Source of the DNA: JACQXM01 sp964569425
GTDB lineage: Bacteria; Planctomycetota; Phycisphaerae; UBA1845
Reading direction: 5' to 3'
Assembly (NCBI GenBank): GCA_964569425.1
Contig: CAZMVD010000026.1
Location: 1-39,483 of the forward strand
DNA length: 39,483 nt
Part shown: piece after piece, positions 15,972 to 24,896 of the stretch
Numbering within the stretch: position 1 is the first letter of the stretch
Layout of the letters: each line of letters starts with the position of its first letter
The notes under the pieces: generated by a model
Databases searched by the model: none
Told to the model about the DNA's origin: nothing
The model's input: only the letters and a program-made list of their open reading frames with translations
Made by a program: the position numbers and the translations under genes

Positions 15972-18221
15972 ATGGGCCGGAACAAACGCGGCGGCGGATG
16001 GGCGTCCATTCGGTACGGGTTGCGCATGGCGCGGCAATCAGGAGGATGGCTCCGGTTCTACCGGGCGCTGCGCAGTCGCAACGCGTGCAAGACCTGTGCG
16101 CTGGGCATGGGCGGCCAACTCGGGGGGATGGTCGACGAAGCGGGCCACTTTCCCGAAGTGTGCAAGAAGTCCATGCAGGCGATGGCCGCGGACATGCGCG
16201 GGAAAATCGCGCCGGAGTTCTTCGCTCGCTATGGCTTCGACGCGCTGCGGCGATTCAGCCCGCGCGAGCTCGAGGCCATGGGGCGCTTGGTGACGCCGGT
16301 TCTTGCCGGACCACAGGACACCCACTTTCGTCCAATTGCCTGGGAGGACGCACTGGCGCGCTGTGTCCGCAAATTGAAGGAAACGCCGCCGGATCGCAAC
16401 TTCTTCTACGTCAGCGGGCGATCATCCAACGAGGCGGGGTTCCTCCTGCAGTTGTTCGCACGAATCTACGGCACGAACAACGTCAACAATTGCAGTTACT
16501 ACTGCCATCAGGCCAGCGGCGTGGCGCTGAGTGGATCGCTGGGGACGGGCACGGCCACGGTCACGCTGGAGGACCTGGAACACTGCGACCTGTTTTTTCT
16601 CATCGGGGGCAATCCGGCATCGAACCACCCACGGCTGATGCGGGCGTTGATGAAGCTGCGGCGGCGCGGCGGGCAGGCCGTCGTAATCAACCCGCTGGTC
16701 GAATTCGGACTGGTCAACTTCAGCGTGCCTTCGGATGTGCGGAGTCTGTTGTTCGGGTCGCCCATCGCCAGTTTGTACGTGCAACCGCACATCGGAGGGG
16801 ATATCGCCCTGCTGCTCGGCGTCGCCAAGCAACTGGAAGCGATGGGTGCCGTCGAATCAGGGTTTATCGGCCAATGCACGGAGGACGTGGAGGCGTTCCG
16901 CGCTTCACTTCAAGGCTGCGCGTGGCAGACCATCGTCGCGGAGTCGGGCGTGGAGCGCGACACCATTGAGCGCATTGCCGAGATTTATGCCCGAAGCGAG
17001 CGGGCCGTTTTCGGGTGGACGATGGGAATCACCCATCACCTGCACGGCTGCGACAACGTGCGGGCCATCGTCAACCTGGCGCTGCTGCGCGGCATGGTCG
17101 GCAAACGGGGCGCCGGGCTGCTGCCCATTCGGGGGCACAGCAACGTCCAGGGCATTGGCTCGATGGGTGTCACGCCGCACCTCAAGCAAGCGGTGTTCGA
17201 GCGTTTGCAGAGCCATTTCGGAGTCAGACTTCCGACCAGCGAGGGCATGGACACGCTCTCGTGCCTGGAGGCCATGCGCGATGGCCGGATTGATTCCGCC
17301 TGGTGCCTGGGAGGAAACCTGTTCGGGGCCTCGCCCGACGCCAAGTCGACGGCCAGGTCCTTCGGACGGCTCGCATCTGTGGTCTACCTCACCACCACGC
17401 TGAACACCGGGCATGCCTGGGGCCGCGCGGGCGAAACAATCATCCTGCCCGTGCGCGCGCGCGACGAGGAGGACCAGCCGACCACGCAGGAATCGATGTT
17501 CAACTTTGTGCGTCTCAGCGACGGTGGTCCGCAACGCTACGAAGGGCCCCGTGGAGAAGTCGAGGTGATCGCCGCACTGGCGCACGCCGTGCTGGGTAGA
17601 ATGGGTCCGATTGACTGGAATACCCTGAGCAGGCATCGCGATATCAGGCAGTTGATCGCGGCGGTGGTTCCCGGGTATGAGGCCCTCGCGTCCATTGACC
17701 AAGCCGGTCGGGAGTTCCAGATTCCCGGACGCACCTATCACCGGGCACGTTTTGCCACGCCAACCGGCCGGGCGCGGTTTTGTATCGTTAATGTGCCGAG
17801 GGTGGAGCGACCGGAGGGTTCATTGCGCCTGATGACCCTGCGCAGCGAAGGGCAATTCAATACCGTCGTCTACGAAGACGAGGATGAATATCGCCGGCAG
17901 GATCGTCGCGACGTCATTCTGATGAACAAGTCGGATATGGTGCGGCGCGGGCTGTGCGAGAATCAACCGGTCGTGGTGCGTAGCGCCACGGGCGTCATGC
18001 ACGGGATCCTGGTCCGGGTTTTCAACATCCGCGCGGGAAACGCAGCCATGTATTTTCCCGAAGCCAATGTTCTTGTAAGTACCGCGGCCGATCCCGAATC
18101 ACGAACGCCGGCCTTCAAATCAGTTTCCGTAACCGTGGAACCCGATACCTCGAGCACTGCGCGGTCAAGGGAAGTTCCCGTCGCGTTGACGGTAGCCCGC
18201 CGCGACTTGCACGCCTGTTAG
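15972..18221 (+). CDS. FdhF/YdeP-family molybdopterin oxidoreductase
   Basis: A 749-residue catalytic subunit of the DMSO-reductase superfamily, close in length to E. coli YdeP. An N-terminal Fe-S site has three Cys visible ('CKTC' and 'PEVCKKS'). The substrate/Mo region 'SYYCHQASG' offers Cys178 as the molybdenum ligand, followed by 'LIGGNPASNHP', 'GWTMGITHH' and 'LLRGMVGKRGAGLLPIRGHSN', typical of the bis-MGD fold. The C-terminal dinucleotide-binding domain starts near 'LRLMTLRSEGQFNT'. No Tat signal is seen, so it is probably cytoplasmic, as FdhF/YdeP proteins are. The substrate of this subgroup is unsettled (formate-like oxidation is one idea). It is divergent from the octaheme cytochrome. 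A TTG at 15927 is an alternative start. Confidence 0.9.
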   Translation: MGRNKRGGGWASIRYGLRMARQSGGWLRFYRALRSRNACKTCALGMGGQLGGMVDEAGHFPEVCKKSMQAMAADMRGKIAPEFFARYGFDALRRFSPRELEAMGRLVTPVLAGPQDTHFRPIAWEDALARCVRKLKETPPDRNFFYVSGRSSNEAGFLLQLFARIYGTNNVNNCSYYCHQASGVALSGSLGTGTATVTLEDLEHCDLFFLIGGNPASNHPRLMRALMKLRRRGGQAVVINPLVEFGLVNFSVPSDVRSLLFGSPIASLYVQPHIGGDIALLLGVAKQLEAMGAVESGFIGQCTEDVEAFRASLQGCAWQTIVAESGVERDTIERIAEIYARSERAVFGWTMGITHHLHGCDNVRAIVNLALLRGMVGKRGAGLLPIRGHSNVQGIGSMGVTPHLKQAVFERLQSHFGVRLPTSEGMDTLSCLEAMRDGRIDSAWCLGGNLFGASPDAKSTARSFGRLASVVYLTTTLNTGHAWGRAGETIILPVRARDEEDQPTTQESMFNFVRLSDGGPQRYEGPRGEVEVIAALAHAVLGRMGPIDWNTLSRHRDIRQLIAAVVPGYEALASIDQAGREFQIPGRTYHRARFATPTGRARFCIVNVPRVERPEGSLRLMTLRSEGQFNTVVYEDEDEYRRQDRRDVILMNKSDMVRRGLCENQPVVVRSATGVMHGILVRVFNIRAGNAAMYFPEANVLVSTAADPESRTPAFKSVSVTVEPDTSSTARSREVPVALTVARRDLHAC

Positions 18222-18277
18222 ACTTGTTATTTTGTGGTTCTGGAACCCGGCCGCGAGCCGACGTGGTCAGTTTTCCG

Positions 18278-18536
18278 CTATTCTGAAACCGCGGGCAGGT
18301 ATCGGCCATTCCGAATCGTCTCCAACAGCAAGTTGGCGGCGCGCCCATGTCCTTCTGCGGTGAGGTGGCAATCGTCGAAATACCAAGCTGGATTGTGGAC
18401 ATCCCGCGCGAAGTCGGCCACCGGCACTCCGTGGCGCCGCCACTTCACCGAACACCAGCACCGCCAACACGCCCAGTGCTGCGCGACGCCAGACGCTCCC
18501 GCGTTTGCCGCTCGCCGATGAACCGTGACCAGTCAT
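18278..18536 (-). pseudogene. Remnant of a membrane-anchored SGNH/GDSL-type hydrolase gene
   Basis: The start is intact: AAAGG 9 nt before ATG at 18536, a basic N terminus and a membrane segment 'ALGVLAVLVFGEVAA'. Soon after, in another frame, comes a typical SGNH C terminus, 'WYFDDCHLTAEGH', with the catalytic Asp-x-x-His block, ending at TAG (18280-18278). The middle of the protein (Ser nucleophile and oxyanion blocks) is missing and the two ends are out of frame, so an internal deletion has fused them. Intact relatives are usually over 300 residues. The two-frame reading is direct; the family call rests on the short DxxH block. Confidence 0.55.
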
Positions 18537-18887
18537 TGGCGCATGCCTTTGTGCAATAACGCGCGGCACACTTGACGGTCGCACTGAATCAACGAGATCC
18601 TTGCCCTCTCAGGCCGACGATGGCCTGAAAGACCTGTCGAACGATGCGTGAAGCGAAATCCCAGCCCGACAAGTCCTGCCTGTCCTACCGAAAAACATGG
18701 CGCAATCTCAAGCGTCGCTCTTGCAGTAGTGGTGTACGGGGGTCGTTTCTGCATGAGATCGGCGGCGCTTGAACTATGAGGAAAGGTCCGCTAGAAGTGC
18801 GCCTTCGCAGTAGGGGAGCGGCGCAGGGAAAGAACAACCGCCTGTCGCGGGCAGGTGAGCAGCGCCTGTCACGAATCGCCGGTGGCC
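18537..18887. other. Intergenic stretch
   Basis: About 350 bp between the SGNH remnant and the next plus-strand gene. No supported gene, RNA or strong repeat is seen. Confidence 0.3.
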
Positions 18888-19829
18888 ATGGTCTCAGAAC
18901 AACGCATGACGGAAACATCCCGCCGGGCCATCCGCACGTTGCACGTGGTGGCGGCGTTCTACGTGGTCGTGGGACTGGTCGTGGCGGGCGCGGCGGCACT
19001 CAGCGGCGATCGGCTCAGCACGTTCCTGGGTTTTCTGATCATCAGTGCCGCGCTCGCCGCGGCGGTGGTCGTGCACAGTGTGTTGCGGCTCCATGTGCAT
19101 CTCGCGGCGCTCGCCGCCAAGCTGGACGACATCCGCGAGCGGCTCTATCGCCTGGAGCACGCCGCGCCAGAGGGCAGACCGCCCTCCGGCGACCTGGCCG
19201 AAAGTCGTGCGGAGCACGACGCGCCGGCCCGCATAATCAATCTGAATCTCGCAGCCACCGGAAGCGGCGATCCCGCGGTGTTGACGGCGGCAACGCTGGA
19301 ACGTCACTCGTTCCCCCGCCTGGCCAGCACCATGGACGAATTTCCGCCCGCGCCGGGGGTGGTTGTCGAAACCTCCGGTGATAGTTGCCCGGACCGGGTC
19401 GACAGCGCCGGGGAATCGCAGGGAGAGGAATTCACCGCGTTGGACGACACCGACGCGAGGCGCGGTGAGCCGGTCGTGCTGCGCGACCTGATGCGCGAAT
19501 GGCGAAAGGCGAAGCAGGAGTGCGATGCGGTCTCCTGCCGTCGCATTTACGCGGCCATGGTCGACACGGTGGGCGCAGCCGAGACCACGGTGCTGGCCGC
19601 GGAGCTTCGCCGCGTCGAGGATCGCGTGGAAGCGCAATTGCGCGAGGAATTCACGGGTTGCGTTCGCCGCCAGGACTTTCGCGGCGCCCTTGCCGTGGGC
19701 GAGCGGATAACGGCCCAACTCGCCGGTCGCGCAGTGGTGCAGGACTTTGTAAAACTGCGGTCCGCGCTGCTCCGTCGGGCCGCCAGCCAGCCGGTCGCCG
19801 ACACCCCCCGCCTGAACCTGGTGCGATGA
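18888..19829 (+). CDS. Uncharacterised membrane protein with two helices and a helical cytoplasmic domain
   Basis: About 313 residues. Two adjacent membrane segments (about 18-40 and 45-66) are followed by a short coiled-coil ('LHVHLAALAAKLDDIRERLY'), a low-complexity acidic linker, and a C-terminal Arg/Glu-rich helical domain ('LRRVEDRVEAQLREEF'). No enzyme motif or named family is recognised. The start is uncertain: ATG 18888, ATG 18906 and GTG 18855 are all possible and none has a clear ribosome site. Codon composition fits the neighbourhood. It is convergent with the beta-helix protein gene, whose stop is 6 bp away. Confidence 0.65.
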   Translation: MVSEQRMTETSRRAIRTLHVVAAFYVVVGLVVAGAAALSGDRLSTFLGFLIISAALAAAVVVHSVLRLHVHLAALAAKLDDIRERLYRLEHAAPEGRPPSGDLAESRAEHDAPARIINLNLAATGSGDPAVLTAATLERHSFPRLASTMDEFPPAPGVVVETSGDSCPDRVDSAGESQGEEFTALDDTDARRGEPVVLRDLMREWRKAKQECDAVSCRRIYAAMVDTVGAAETTVLAAELRRVEDRVEAQLREEFTGCVRRQDFRGALAVGERITAQLAGRAVVQDFVKLRSALLRRAASQPVADTPRLNLVR

Positions 19830-19834
19830 ACGTG

Positions 19835-21277
19835 CTACGAAGGCCCCAACAGACGATCGATCAGTGCCCTTAGATCATCCAGGTCGAGGTCGCGGTCGGC
19901 GTCCAAATCCAGCGCGGAGCAGGGCACATCCGTCAACGGGTCGGACCCGCTGAAACCATTCTGAAACGCGGCGAAGTCTGTCAGCGTCACGGCGCCGTCA
20001 CCATCTGCGTCGCCCGCGACGAAGGCGGCTCCGCTCACCGGGTGATGATAGCCCATGTCCACCGTGCCCGCGTCGCCCGATTCGTCGCTGCGCGTGGTGC
20101 GTGAATCGAGATCCAGGTCCACGGCGAGACTATCGCCGGAGTCCACGCAAGGGCTGTCGGCCGCAAACCCCGCCGCTGTCTGGCTCAGGTAGTAGCAACT
20201 CAGCGGGCCGGAGGTAAACAGCGGATCGTCCCCGATATTTCCTGAGCCGCCGCGCAACCCGGTCCAGCCCTTAATGCAGGAGTAGTCGATGGCATAAACG
20301 GCATCGGCGGGGGCTAATTGGGCAACTTCGCCGATCTGTGATCCGCCGCCCACCACGTTGTTCCACAAGATGGTGTTGACCACGGTCAGGGGCATTAACG
20401 GCGGCGCACTGAAGATACCACCGCCTTCCTCGTCGGCTTCGTTGTCAGCGATCGTACAGTTGCTGACCAACGGCGTTCCCGCGAAGCGGGTGATCGCCCC
20501 ACCGATTTCCGCTCGATTGTTGATGAACAGACAGTTTTCCACCTGCGGGCTGCTCGAACTGGTGTAGACCGCGCCGCCGGTCGCGAGGTCGTACAGCGCT
20601 TCGTTGTCCTGAAATACGCAGTCACGGATGAACGGGCTGCCGCCGTTCAACACGGCCATGCCCCCGCCGCGGCTCGCGTAGTTGTCGCGAATGGTGCAGC
20701 GATGAATCGTCGGCGCCGACTGGTCAATGAGGATTCCGCCGCCGTTGGCGCCTGATTCGCAGCATACCTCGTCGGCGTTTCCTCCCTGTATGGTGAAGCC
20801 GTCGAGCACGGTAAACGCAGTCTGATCCTGCCGGGCGCTGACCACGTGGCGGACATTGTCCGCACGGCTCACGAGGGCGGGGCCATCGTTGCCCAGAAGA
20901 TCCCCGGAAAGTACCGACGGGTGCGCAATCAGGTCACGCCGGTCCGGGTCGGACGCTCCGCAACCGGCGTATCCGCCTTCAAGAACCACGCCGTCCACCA
21001 GTTCAAAGGTGGCCTCGCGCGGGTCGGCCAGCCCGCCGGTGTCCGGCAGATACAAACCGTCCGCCACCAGGATGATGTCTCCCGCCGTGGCGGTTGCCAG
21101 CGCTTCGCTCAGGCTCAGCCAGGCGTTGCACCAGCTCGATCCGTCATGGACCGGACCGGTGGCGTGGGCGTCCACGTAGGTCTGCCCGATGGCCGGCGCC
21201 GCGCCGGCGATGCCGACCACGGCGAGCACGGCGCTGCAACGGCGCAGACGCGCGTTGTACACATTCCGAATGTTCAT
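19835..21277 (-). CDS. Exported right-handed beta-helix (choice-of-anchor Q type) protein with dockerin-like tail
   Basis: A 480-residue secreted or surface protein. A signal peptide ends near 'GAAPAIGQ'. The body has parallel beta-helix rungs typical of polymorphic-outer-membrane/pectate-lyase-like proteins: repeated 'GGGI', 'CTIRDN', 'CVFQDN', 'CLFINN', 'CTIADN'. The C terminus carries two EF-hand-like Asp repeats, 'GDADGDGAVTLTDFAAF' and 'LDLDADRDLDLDDLRAL', the dockerin type I style common in Planctomycetes surface proteins. ATG at 21277 is favoured because GGGGAGGGG lies 8 nt upstream. No catalytic residues are apparent; adhesion or polysaccharide binding is inference. No cohesin partner is in the window. 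Confidence 0.85.
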   Translation of the reverse strand: MNIRNVYNARLRRCSAVLAVVGIAGAAPAIGQTYVDAHATGPVHDGSSWCNAWLSLSEALATATAGDIILVADGLYLPDTGGLADPREATFELVDGVVLEGGYAGCGASDPDRRDLIAHPSVLSGDLLGNDGPALVSRADNVRHVVSARQDQTAFTVLDGFTIQGGNADEVCCESGANGGGILIDQSAPTIHRCTIRDNYASRGGGMAVLNGGSPFIRDCVFQDNEALYDLATGGAVYTSSSSPQVENCLFINNRAEIGGAITRFAGTPLVSNCTIADNEADEEGGGIFSAPPLMPLTVVNTILWNNVVGGGSQIGEVAQLAPADAVYAIDYSCIKGWTGLRGGSGNIGDDPLFTSGPLSCYYLSQTAAGFAADSPCVDSGDSLAVDLDLDSRTTRSDESGDAGTVDMGYHHPVSGAAFVAGDADGDGAVTLTDFAAFQNGFSGSDPLTDVPCSALDLDADRDLDLDDLRALIDRLLGPS

Positions 21278-21555
21278 CAAGGTGTCCCCTCCCCTGCGTC
21301 TGCCACGTTGCGACCGGATCTGATTGCTCGCGACATCGCCTACACGAAGTCCGCGAGGAAAAGGCCCGTGCCGTCCGTTCGACAGCTTTCCCCGAGCGGC
21401 CCCGCGCCTTGTGAGAGACCGCCTTATCCACTAGCATAGGTCGGGTGACCGCAAAAGTCATGGACCCGGCATGGAGACCCTCCGCCTTGACCCCGCCTCC
21501 GATAACTAACGAATCGACCCCGCGACGCGCAGGCCCCAGGCCGGGTGGATCATCC

Positions 21556-22365
21556 ATGGTCGTAGCAACGTCCGGCTTTGGATGGGTGGTCGGCCTCTTG
21601 GGCGCCGTATGTCTGGCGGGCGGAAGTGGTTCTTACGCGCAGGATACGCCGTCGCCGACCATGGCCGCAGCGGCGGAAACCGATCCGCGGGTGGTAGAAA
21701 TCCTTTCGCGCCAGCAGAAACGCAGCGATGGATTGAAGGATATCCGCTGTGCCGTTCGCTACGACGAAGACGACCGCATGAACCTGGTGCAGCGCACCAA
21801 GTCCGGGCAGATTCTCTTCCTGGTGACCGGGGACAATCCGAATTTCCTGGTCCATTTCGATCGCATCGCCATGGATGGCGTGGTCGGCAAACAGGAATGG
21901 TACCTCTTCGACGGCCGCTGGCTCTACCAGGCGATCGAACGGTTGGAACAGGTCACCAGGCAGGAAATCGCGCGCGAGGGCGAACGGGTGGACCTCTTCG
22001 ATCTGGAGCGCGCTCCGTTTCCGCTGCCCTTCGGCCAGAACAAGGAGACCATCCTGCGGCATTTCGAAGTGCAGCTCATCCCGCCCGCCCCCGCCGATCC
22101 GCCCCACACCGATCACTTGCTCTGCGTGCCCAAGCCGGAAAGCCGCATGTACCGCAAGTACGACAAGCTCGAGTTCTTCGTGCACCGCGAGGTGCACCTG
22201 CCCGTTCGGGTGATCGCCACCAAGAGCGGCGGCCTCGAGGTGATCACCGCCGATTTTCCGGATCTGTCCGAAAAGTCCATCAACGCGGGCGTGACGCGCA
22301 AGGACTTCGCCCGCCCGGCAGCCTGGAAGGGGTACAAGGAGGTCGTCGAACCGCTGGACCCGTGA
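21556..22365 (+). CDS. Exported LolA-like fold protein, function unknown
   Basis: A 269-residue protein with a signal peptide ('WVVGLLGAVCLAGGSGSYAQ') and a body resembling the LolA/outer-membrane lipoprotein-sorting fold: an early helix ('RQQKRSDGLKDIRC'), strands 'GQILFLVTG' and 'EWYLFDGRWLYQAIE', and late strands 'KLEFFVHREVHLPVRVIA'. The fold call rests on this pattern, not on a diagnostic motif. ATG at 21556 is chosen because it precedes the signal peptide directly; an upstream GTG (21445) would add an unlikely Pro-rich leader. It is probably single-cistron, divergent from the beta-helix gene. A role in lipid or lipoprotein handling is inference. Confidence 0.72.
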   Translation: MVVATSGFGWVVGLLGAVCLAGGSGSYAQDTPSPTMAAAAETDPRVVEILSRQQKRSDGLKDIRCAVRYDEDDRMNLVQRTKSGQILFLVTGDNPNFLVHFDRIAMDGVVGKQEWYLFDGRWLYQAIERLEQVTRQEIAREGERVDLFDLERAPFPLPFGQNKETILRHFEVQLIPPAPADPPHTDHLLCVPKPESRMYRKYDKLEFFVHREVHLPVRVIATKSGGLEVITADFPDLSEKSINAGVTRKDFARPAAWKGYKEVVEPLDP

Positions 22366-22526
22366 CGACGGCGCGCCGCGGGCTTTCAGCTCGCGTGGAT
22401 GGGCTGTCGCCCCGGCGGATATGCGAGCGTTTGATGGATAACACAGTGGGAATTCCCCAACGGAATGCCCATCGCCCATGAGGCAACGAGTGCGTTGTCA
22501 TTCGTGGAAAGAGTCATCACGGGCGC

Positions 22527-22579
22527 TGTGGGACCGGCTTTTCAGCCTGTCTGACGGGCTGGGAAGCCCGTCCCGCAGG
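22527..22579. repeat. REP-like nested hairpin element
   Basis: Outer arms CTGTGGGAC (22527-22535) and GTCCCGCAG (22571-22579) pair with one G-T/mismatch. Inside sit two hairpins: GGCT-TTTC-AGCC and the perfect 8-bp GACGGGCT-GGGA-AGCCCGTC (22554-22573). The form resembles extragenic palindromic repeats; no second copy is in the window. It could also act as a transcription barrier. Confidence 0.55.
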
Positions 22580-22614
22580 TATTTCACCGGAAAACTGGCG
22601 CCGGATACTTTTTG

Positions 22615-23700
22615 ATGAGCCCCGGCCTGCCTGAATCAGTCCGTCCTGCCCGTCTGATGGCTACGCTCGCCGTCTTGCTACTCGTCTTGGCCGGTTGTGA
22701 GTCGGAACATTGCGACGGTGAGTGCCCGCCACCAGATCCCGGTGTCCGAGTGGACGCGGATGTGATTCAGAAGACGTCATGGGTTGACGCTGCGCGAAAC
22801 GGAGTGACGATTCGGGATCATCCATTCTGCCTTCCGCAACTGGGAGAGTCGCTCACGGGCCATGTGGTCGTTATGGGTAACAAGAGTTCCCTACTCCTCA
22901 CCCTTCGCCGCGGTCAACTGCCGATCACTTCCGTATTGCAGGGTTCAGATGTTTGGGCAGTCGATCTCGATGGAGACGCGCGCCCGGAATTCGTAAGCAT
23001 GAAGTACCTGGGCACATCCTTGGAAAGAGATTTGTATCTGTACCGCGACGACGGCGTCGAGGTATGGGCCTCCGATTACTCCGTCGTCATGTGGCAGACC
23101 ATGGATGTTGATTCCGACGGATTCTCGGAGTTGGTTGTCCAAGCGGAAGACGGCCTGCATTTTGTTAACAGCCTCGGGGAAGAAGTCGGCCGCATCGGAA
23201 GCCAGCGCTACTACTCCGCCTGTCCCGGGTTCCGCGCAGGTGCCGCGGTGATCACAACGAGCCATTACCCGGACCCCGGAGGGCCGGCCATTGTGCAAAC
23301 GTGGAGTATCGAGGGAGAACTGCTCGAAGAGTACGCGGATCCCTATTACTACGACTGTCGATCAGGGCTCTCGGGCTCACTGTCTTGCCGACTAAACGCG
23401 GGCTCTTGGCAAGACCCCGATTCCGGCTACAGGGCTCAAGTGTCCAATACCAGAATCCTGCGAAGCAGCCCTTGGGGGATATTCGGCTTGGGCCACCGGC
23501 CGGGCGTTGTCCCAATAGAAGTGATCAGGACAATCATTCGTATCACAGACGGGAAAGGCCGCGTTGTTTATGATGAGGTGCTTTTCGGCGGAGTCGAGGG
23601 GGCCGGCGCCGCCGTCATTTCTCCGGAATTCGGCTCCTTTGTGATCGTTGCCTGGGAGAATCGGCTGTTTCGTTACATTTTGCCGGGACCGACTCCATGA
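22615..23700 (+). CDS. Lipoprotein with FG-GAP/VCBS-like segments
   Basis: A 361-residue lipoprotein: hydrophobic leader with lipobox 'LVLAGC' near residue 28, then a beta-rich body. 'VDLDGDARPEFV' and 'DVDSDGFSELVV' are the Asp-rich calcium loops of FG-GAP/VCBS propeller repeats, so a partial beta-propeller is likely. Several Cys in the middle may form disulfides. Its stop overlaps the tdh start (ATGA at 23697-23700). That ties it to a cytoplasmic dehydrogenase with which it has no evident functional link. ATG 22615 is taken; ATG 22657 is the alternative. Function unknown. Confidence 0.72.
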   Translation: MSPGLPESVRPARLMATLAVLLLVLAGCESEHCDGECPPPDPGVRVDADVIQKTSWVDAARNGVTIRDHPFCLPQLGESLTGHVVVMGNKSSLLLTLRRGQLPITSVLQGSDVWAVDLDGDARPEFVSMKYLGTSLERDLYLYRDDGVEVWASDYSVVMWQTMDVDSDGFSELVVQAEDGLHFVNSLGEEVGRIGSQRYYSACPGFRAGAAVITTSHYPDPGGPAIVQTWSIEGELLEEYADPYYYDCRSGLSGSLSCRLNAGSWQDPDSGYRAQVSNTRILRSSPWGIFGLGHRPGVVPIEVIRTIIRITDGKGRVVYDEVLFGGVEGAGAAVISPEFGSFVIVAWENRLFRYILPGPTP

Positions 23701-24839
23701 AAGAACATATGCAGGCCGTGCGCAAGCTGCGCCCGGAAAAAGGTCTTTCCGTCGCCTCCGTCCCCCGGCCCGAACCGGGGCCCGACGACGTGCTCGTCTA
23801 CGTCGAGGCGGCCAGCTTCTGCGGAACCGATCTGCACATCTGGCACTGGGATGAATGGTCCCAGCGACGCATCAAGCCGCCACTCACCCTCGGCCACGAA
23901 TTCTGCGGCACCGTCGTCGCGGTCGGCGAAAAGGTCCGCAACGTCGTCGTGGGTGACTATGTCTCCGCCGAGTCGCACGTCACCTGCGGCATGTGCTACC
24001 AGTGCCGCACCGGCCAGGCGCACATGTGCCCCCACACGCAGATCCTCGGCGTCGACCGCGACGGCGCCTTCGCCAACTACGTCGCCGTCCCTGAAAAGGT
24101 CATCTGGCAGAACAGCCGCGCCAAGCTGCCGCCGGAAATCGCCACCCTTCAGGAGCCCTTCGGCAACGCGGTCTTTTCCACCATGAACCAGGACCTCTCC
24201 GGCCAGTCCGTCGTCGTTCTCGGCTGCGGGCCGATCGGGCTGTTCACCATCGGCATCGCCCGCGCCGTCGGTGCCAAGGCCGTCTTCGCTTCCGACGTGC
24301 ACCCCTACCGCATCGACCTCGCCCGCCGCATGGGCGCTACCGAGGTTTTCAACCCCGCCGACGGGTCGAAATCCGGCGCCGACATCGTCGCGCAAATCGT
24401 CGAGGCCAACGGCGGCTACGGCGTCGATTTCGTGCTCGAAATGAGCGGCGCGCCGACGGCCATCACCACCGCCTTCCGCGTGGTGCGAAACGGCGGCACC
24501 GTCATCCTTTTCGGCATCCCCTCGCGCCCCGTGGAAATCGACGTGGCCGAGAACATGATCTTCAAGAACCTCACCGTCCTGGCGCTCAACGGCCGCCGCA
24601 TCTTCGACACCTGGTACAAGACCCGCTGGCTGCTGGAAAGCGGCGTGGTGGACCTGCGCCCGCTGATCACCAAGACCATCACCTTCGACGAAGTGAACGA
24701 TGCGATGGCCATGCTCGCGCGCGGCGATGCCTGCAAGCTGGTGCTGCTGCCCAACGGCACGACCCCCGCGCCGATTGCCGAATCGCACCGCGAGCGCACC
24801 CCCGACCCCAACATCACCGGCGCGCCGGTGCATCGATAG
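23697..24839 (+). CDS. tdh: L-threonine 3-dehydrogenase
   Basis: A 380-residue zinc-dependent medium-chain dehydrogenase that oxidises L-threonine to 2-amino-3-ketobutyrate with NAD+. Catalytic zinc ligands Cys42 ('FCGTD') and His67-Glu68 ('GHEFCG') are present, as are the four structural-zinc Cys (97, 100, 103, 111), Glu153 in 'LQEPFGNAVF' and the nucleotide loop 'GCGPIG' (176-181). 'GTDLHIW' and 'EPFGNAVF' are characteristic of Tdh rather than of sorbitol dehydrogenase. The C terminus is about 30 residues longer than E. coli Tdh, with a Pro/Thr-rich tail. No glycine C-acetyltransferase (kbl), its usual partner, is adjacent. The gene is translationally coupled to the upstream lipoprotein. 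Confidence 0.92.
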   Translation: MKEHMQAVRKLRPEKGLSVASVPRPEPGPDDVLVYVEAASFCGTDLHIWHWDEWSQRRIKPPLTLGHEFCGTVVAVGEKVRNVVVGDYVSAESHVTCGMCYQCRTGQAHMCPHTQILGVDRDGAFANYVAVPEKVIWQNSRAKLPPEIATLQEPFGNAVFSTMNQDLSGQSVVVLGCGPIGLFTIGIARAVGAKAVFASDVHPYRIDLARRMGATEVFNPADGSKSGADIVAQIVEANGGYGVDFVLEMSGAPTAITTAFRVVRNGGTVILFGIPSRPVEIDVAENMIFKNLTVLALNGRRIFDTWYKTRWLLESGVVDLRPLITKTITFDEVNDAMAMLARGDACKLVLLPNGTTPAPIAESHRERTPDPNITGAPVHR

Positions 24840-24896
24840 GCGCTGCCCGCATAGAAGCGAAGTACGCCGAATGATGGCTCACCCGAATTGAAGTCC

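Noticed and set aside
23673..24833. 386-residue minus-strand frame opposite tdh
   Set aside because: Antisense shadow of the high-GC tdh gene; the plus strand carries all Tdh motifs.
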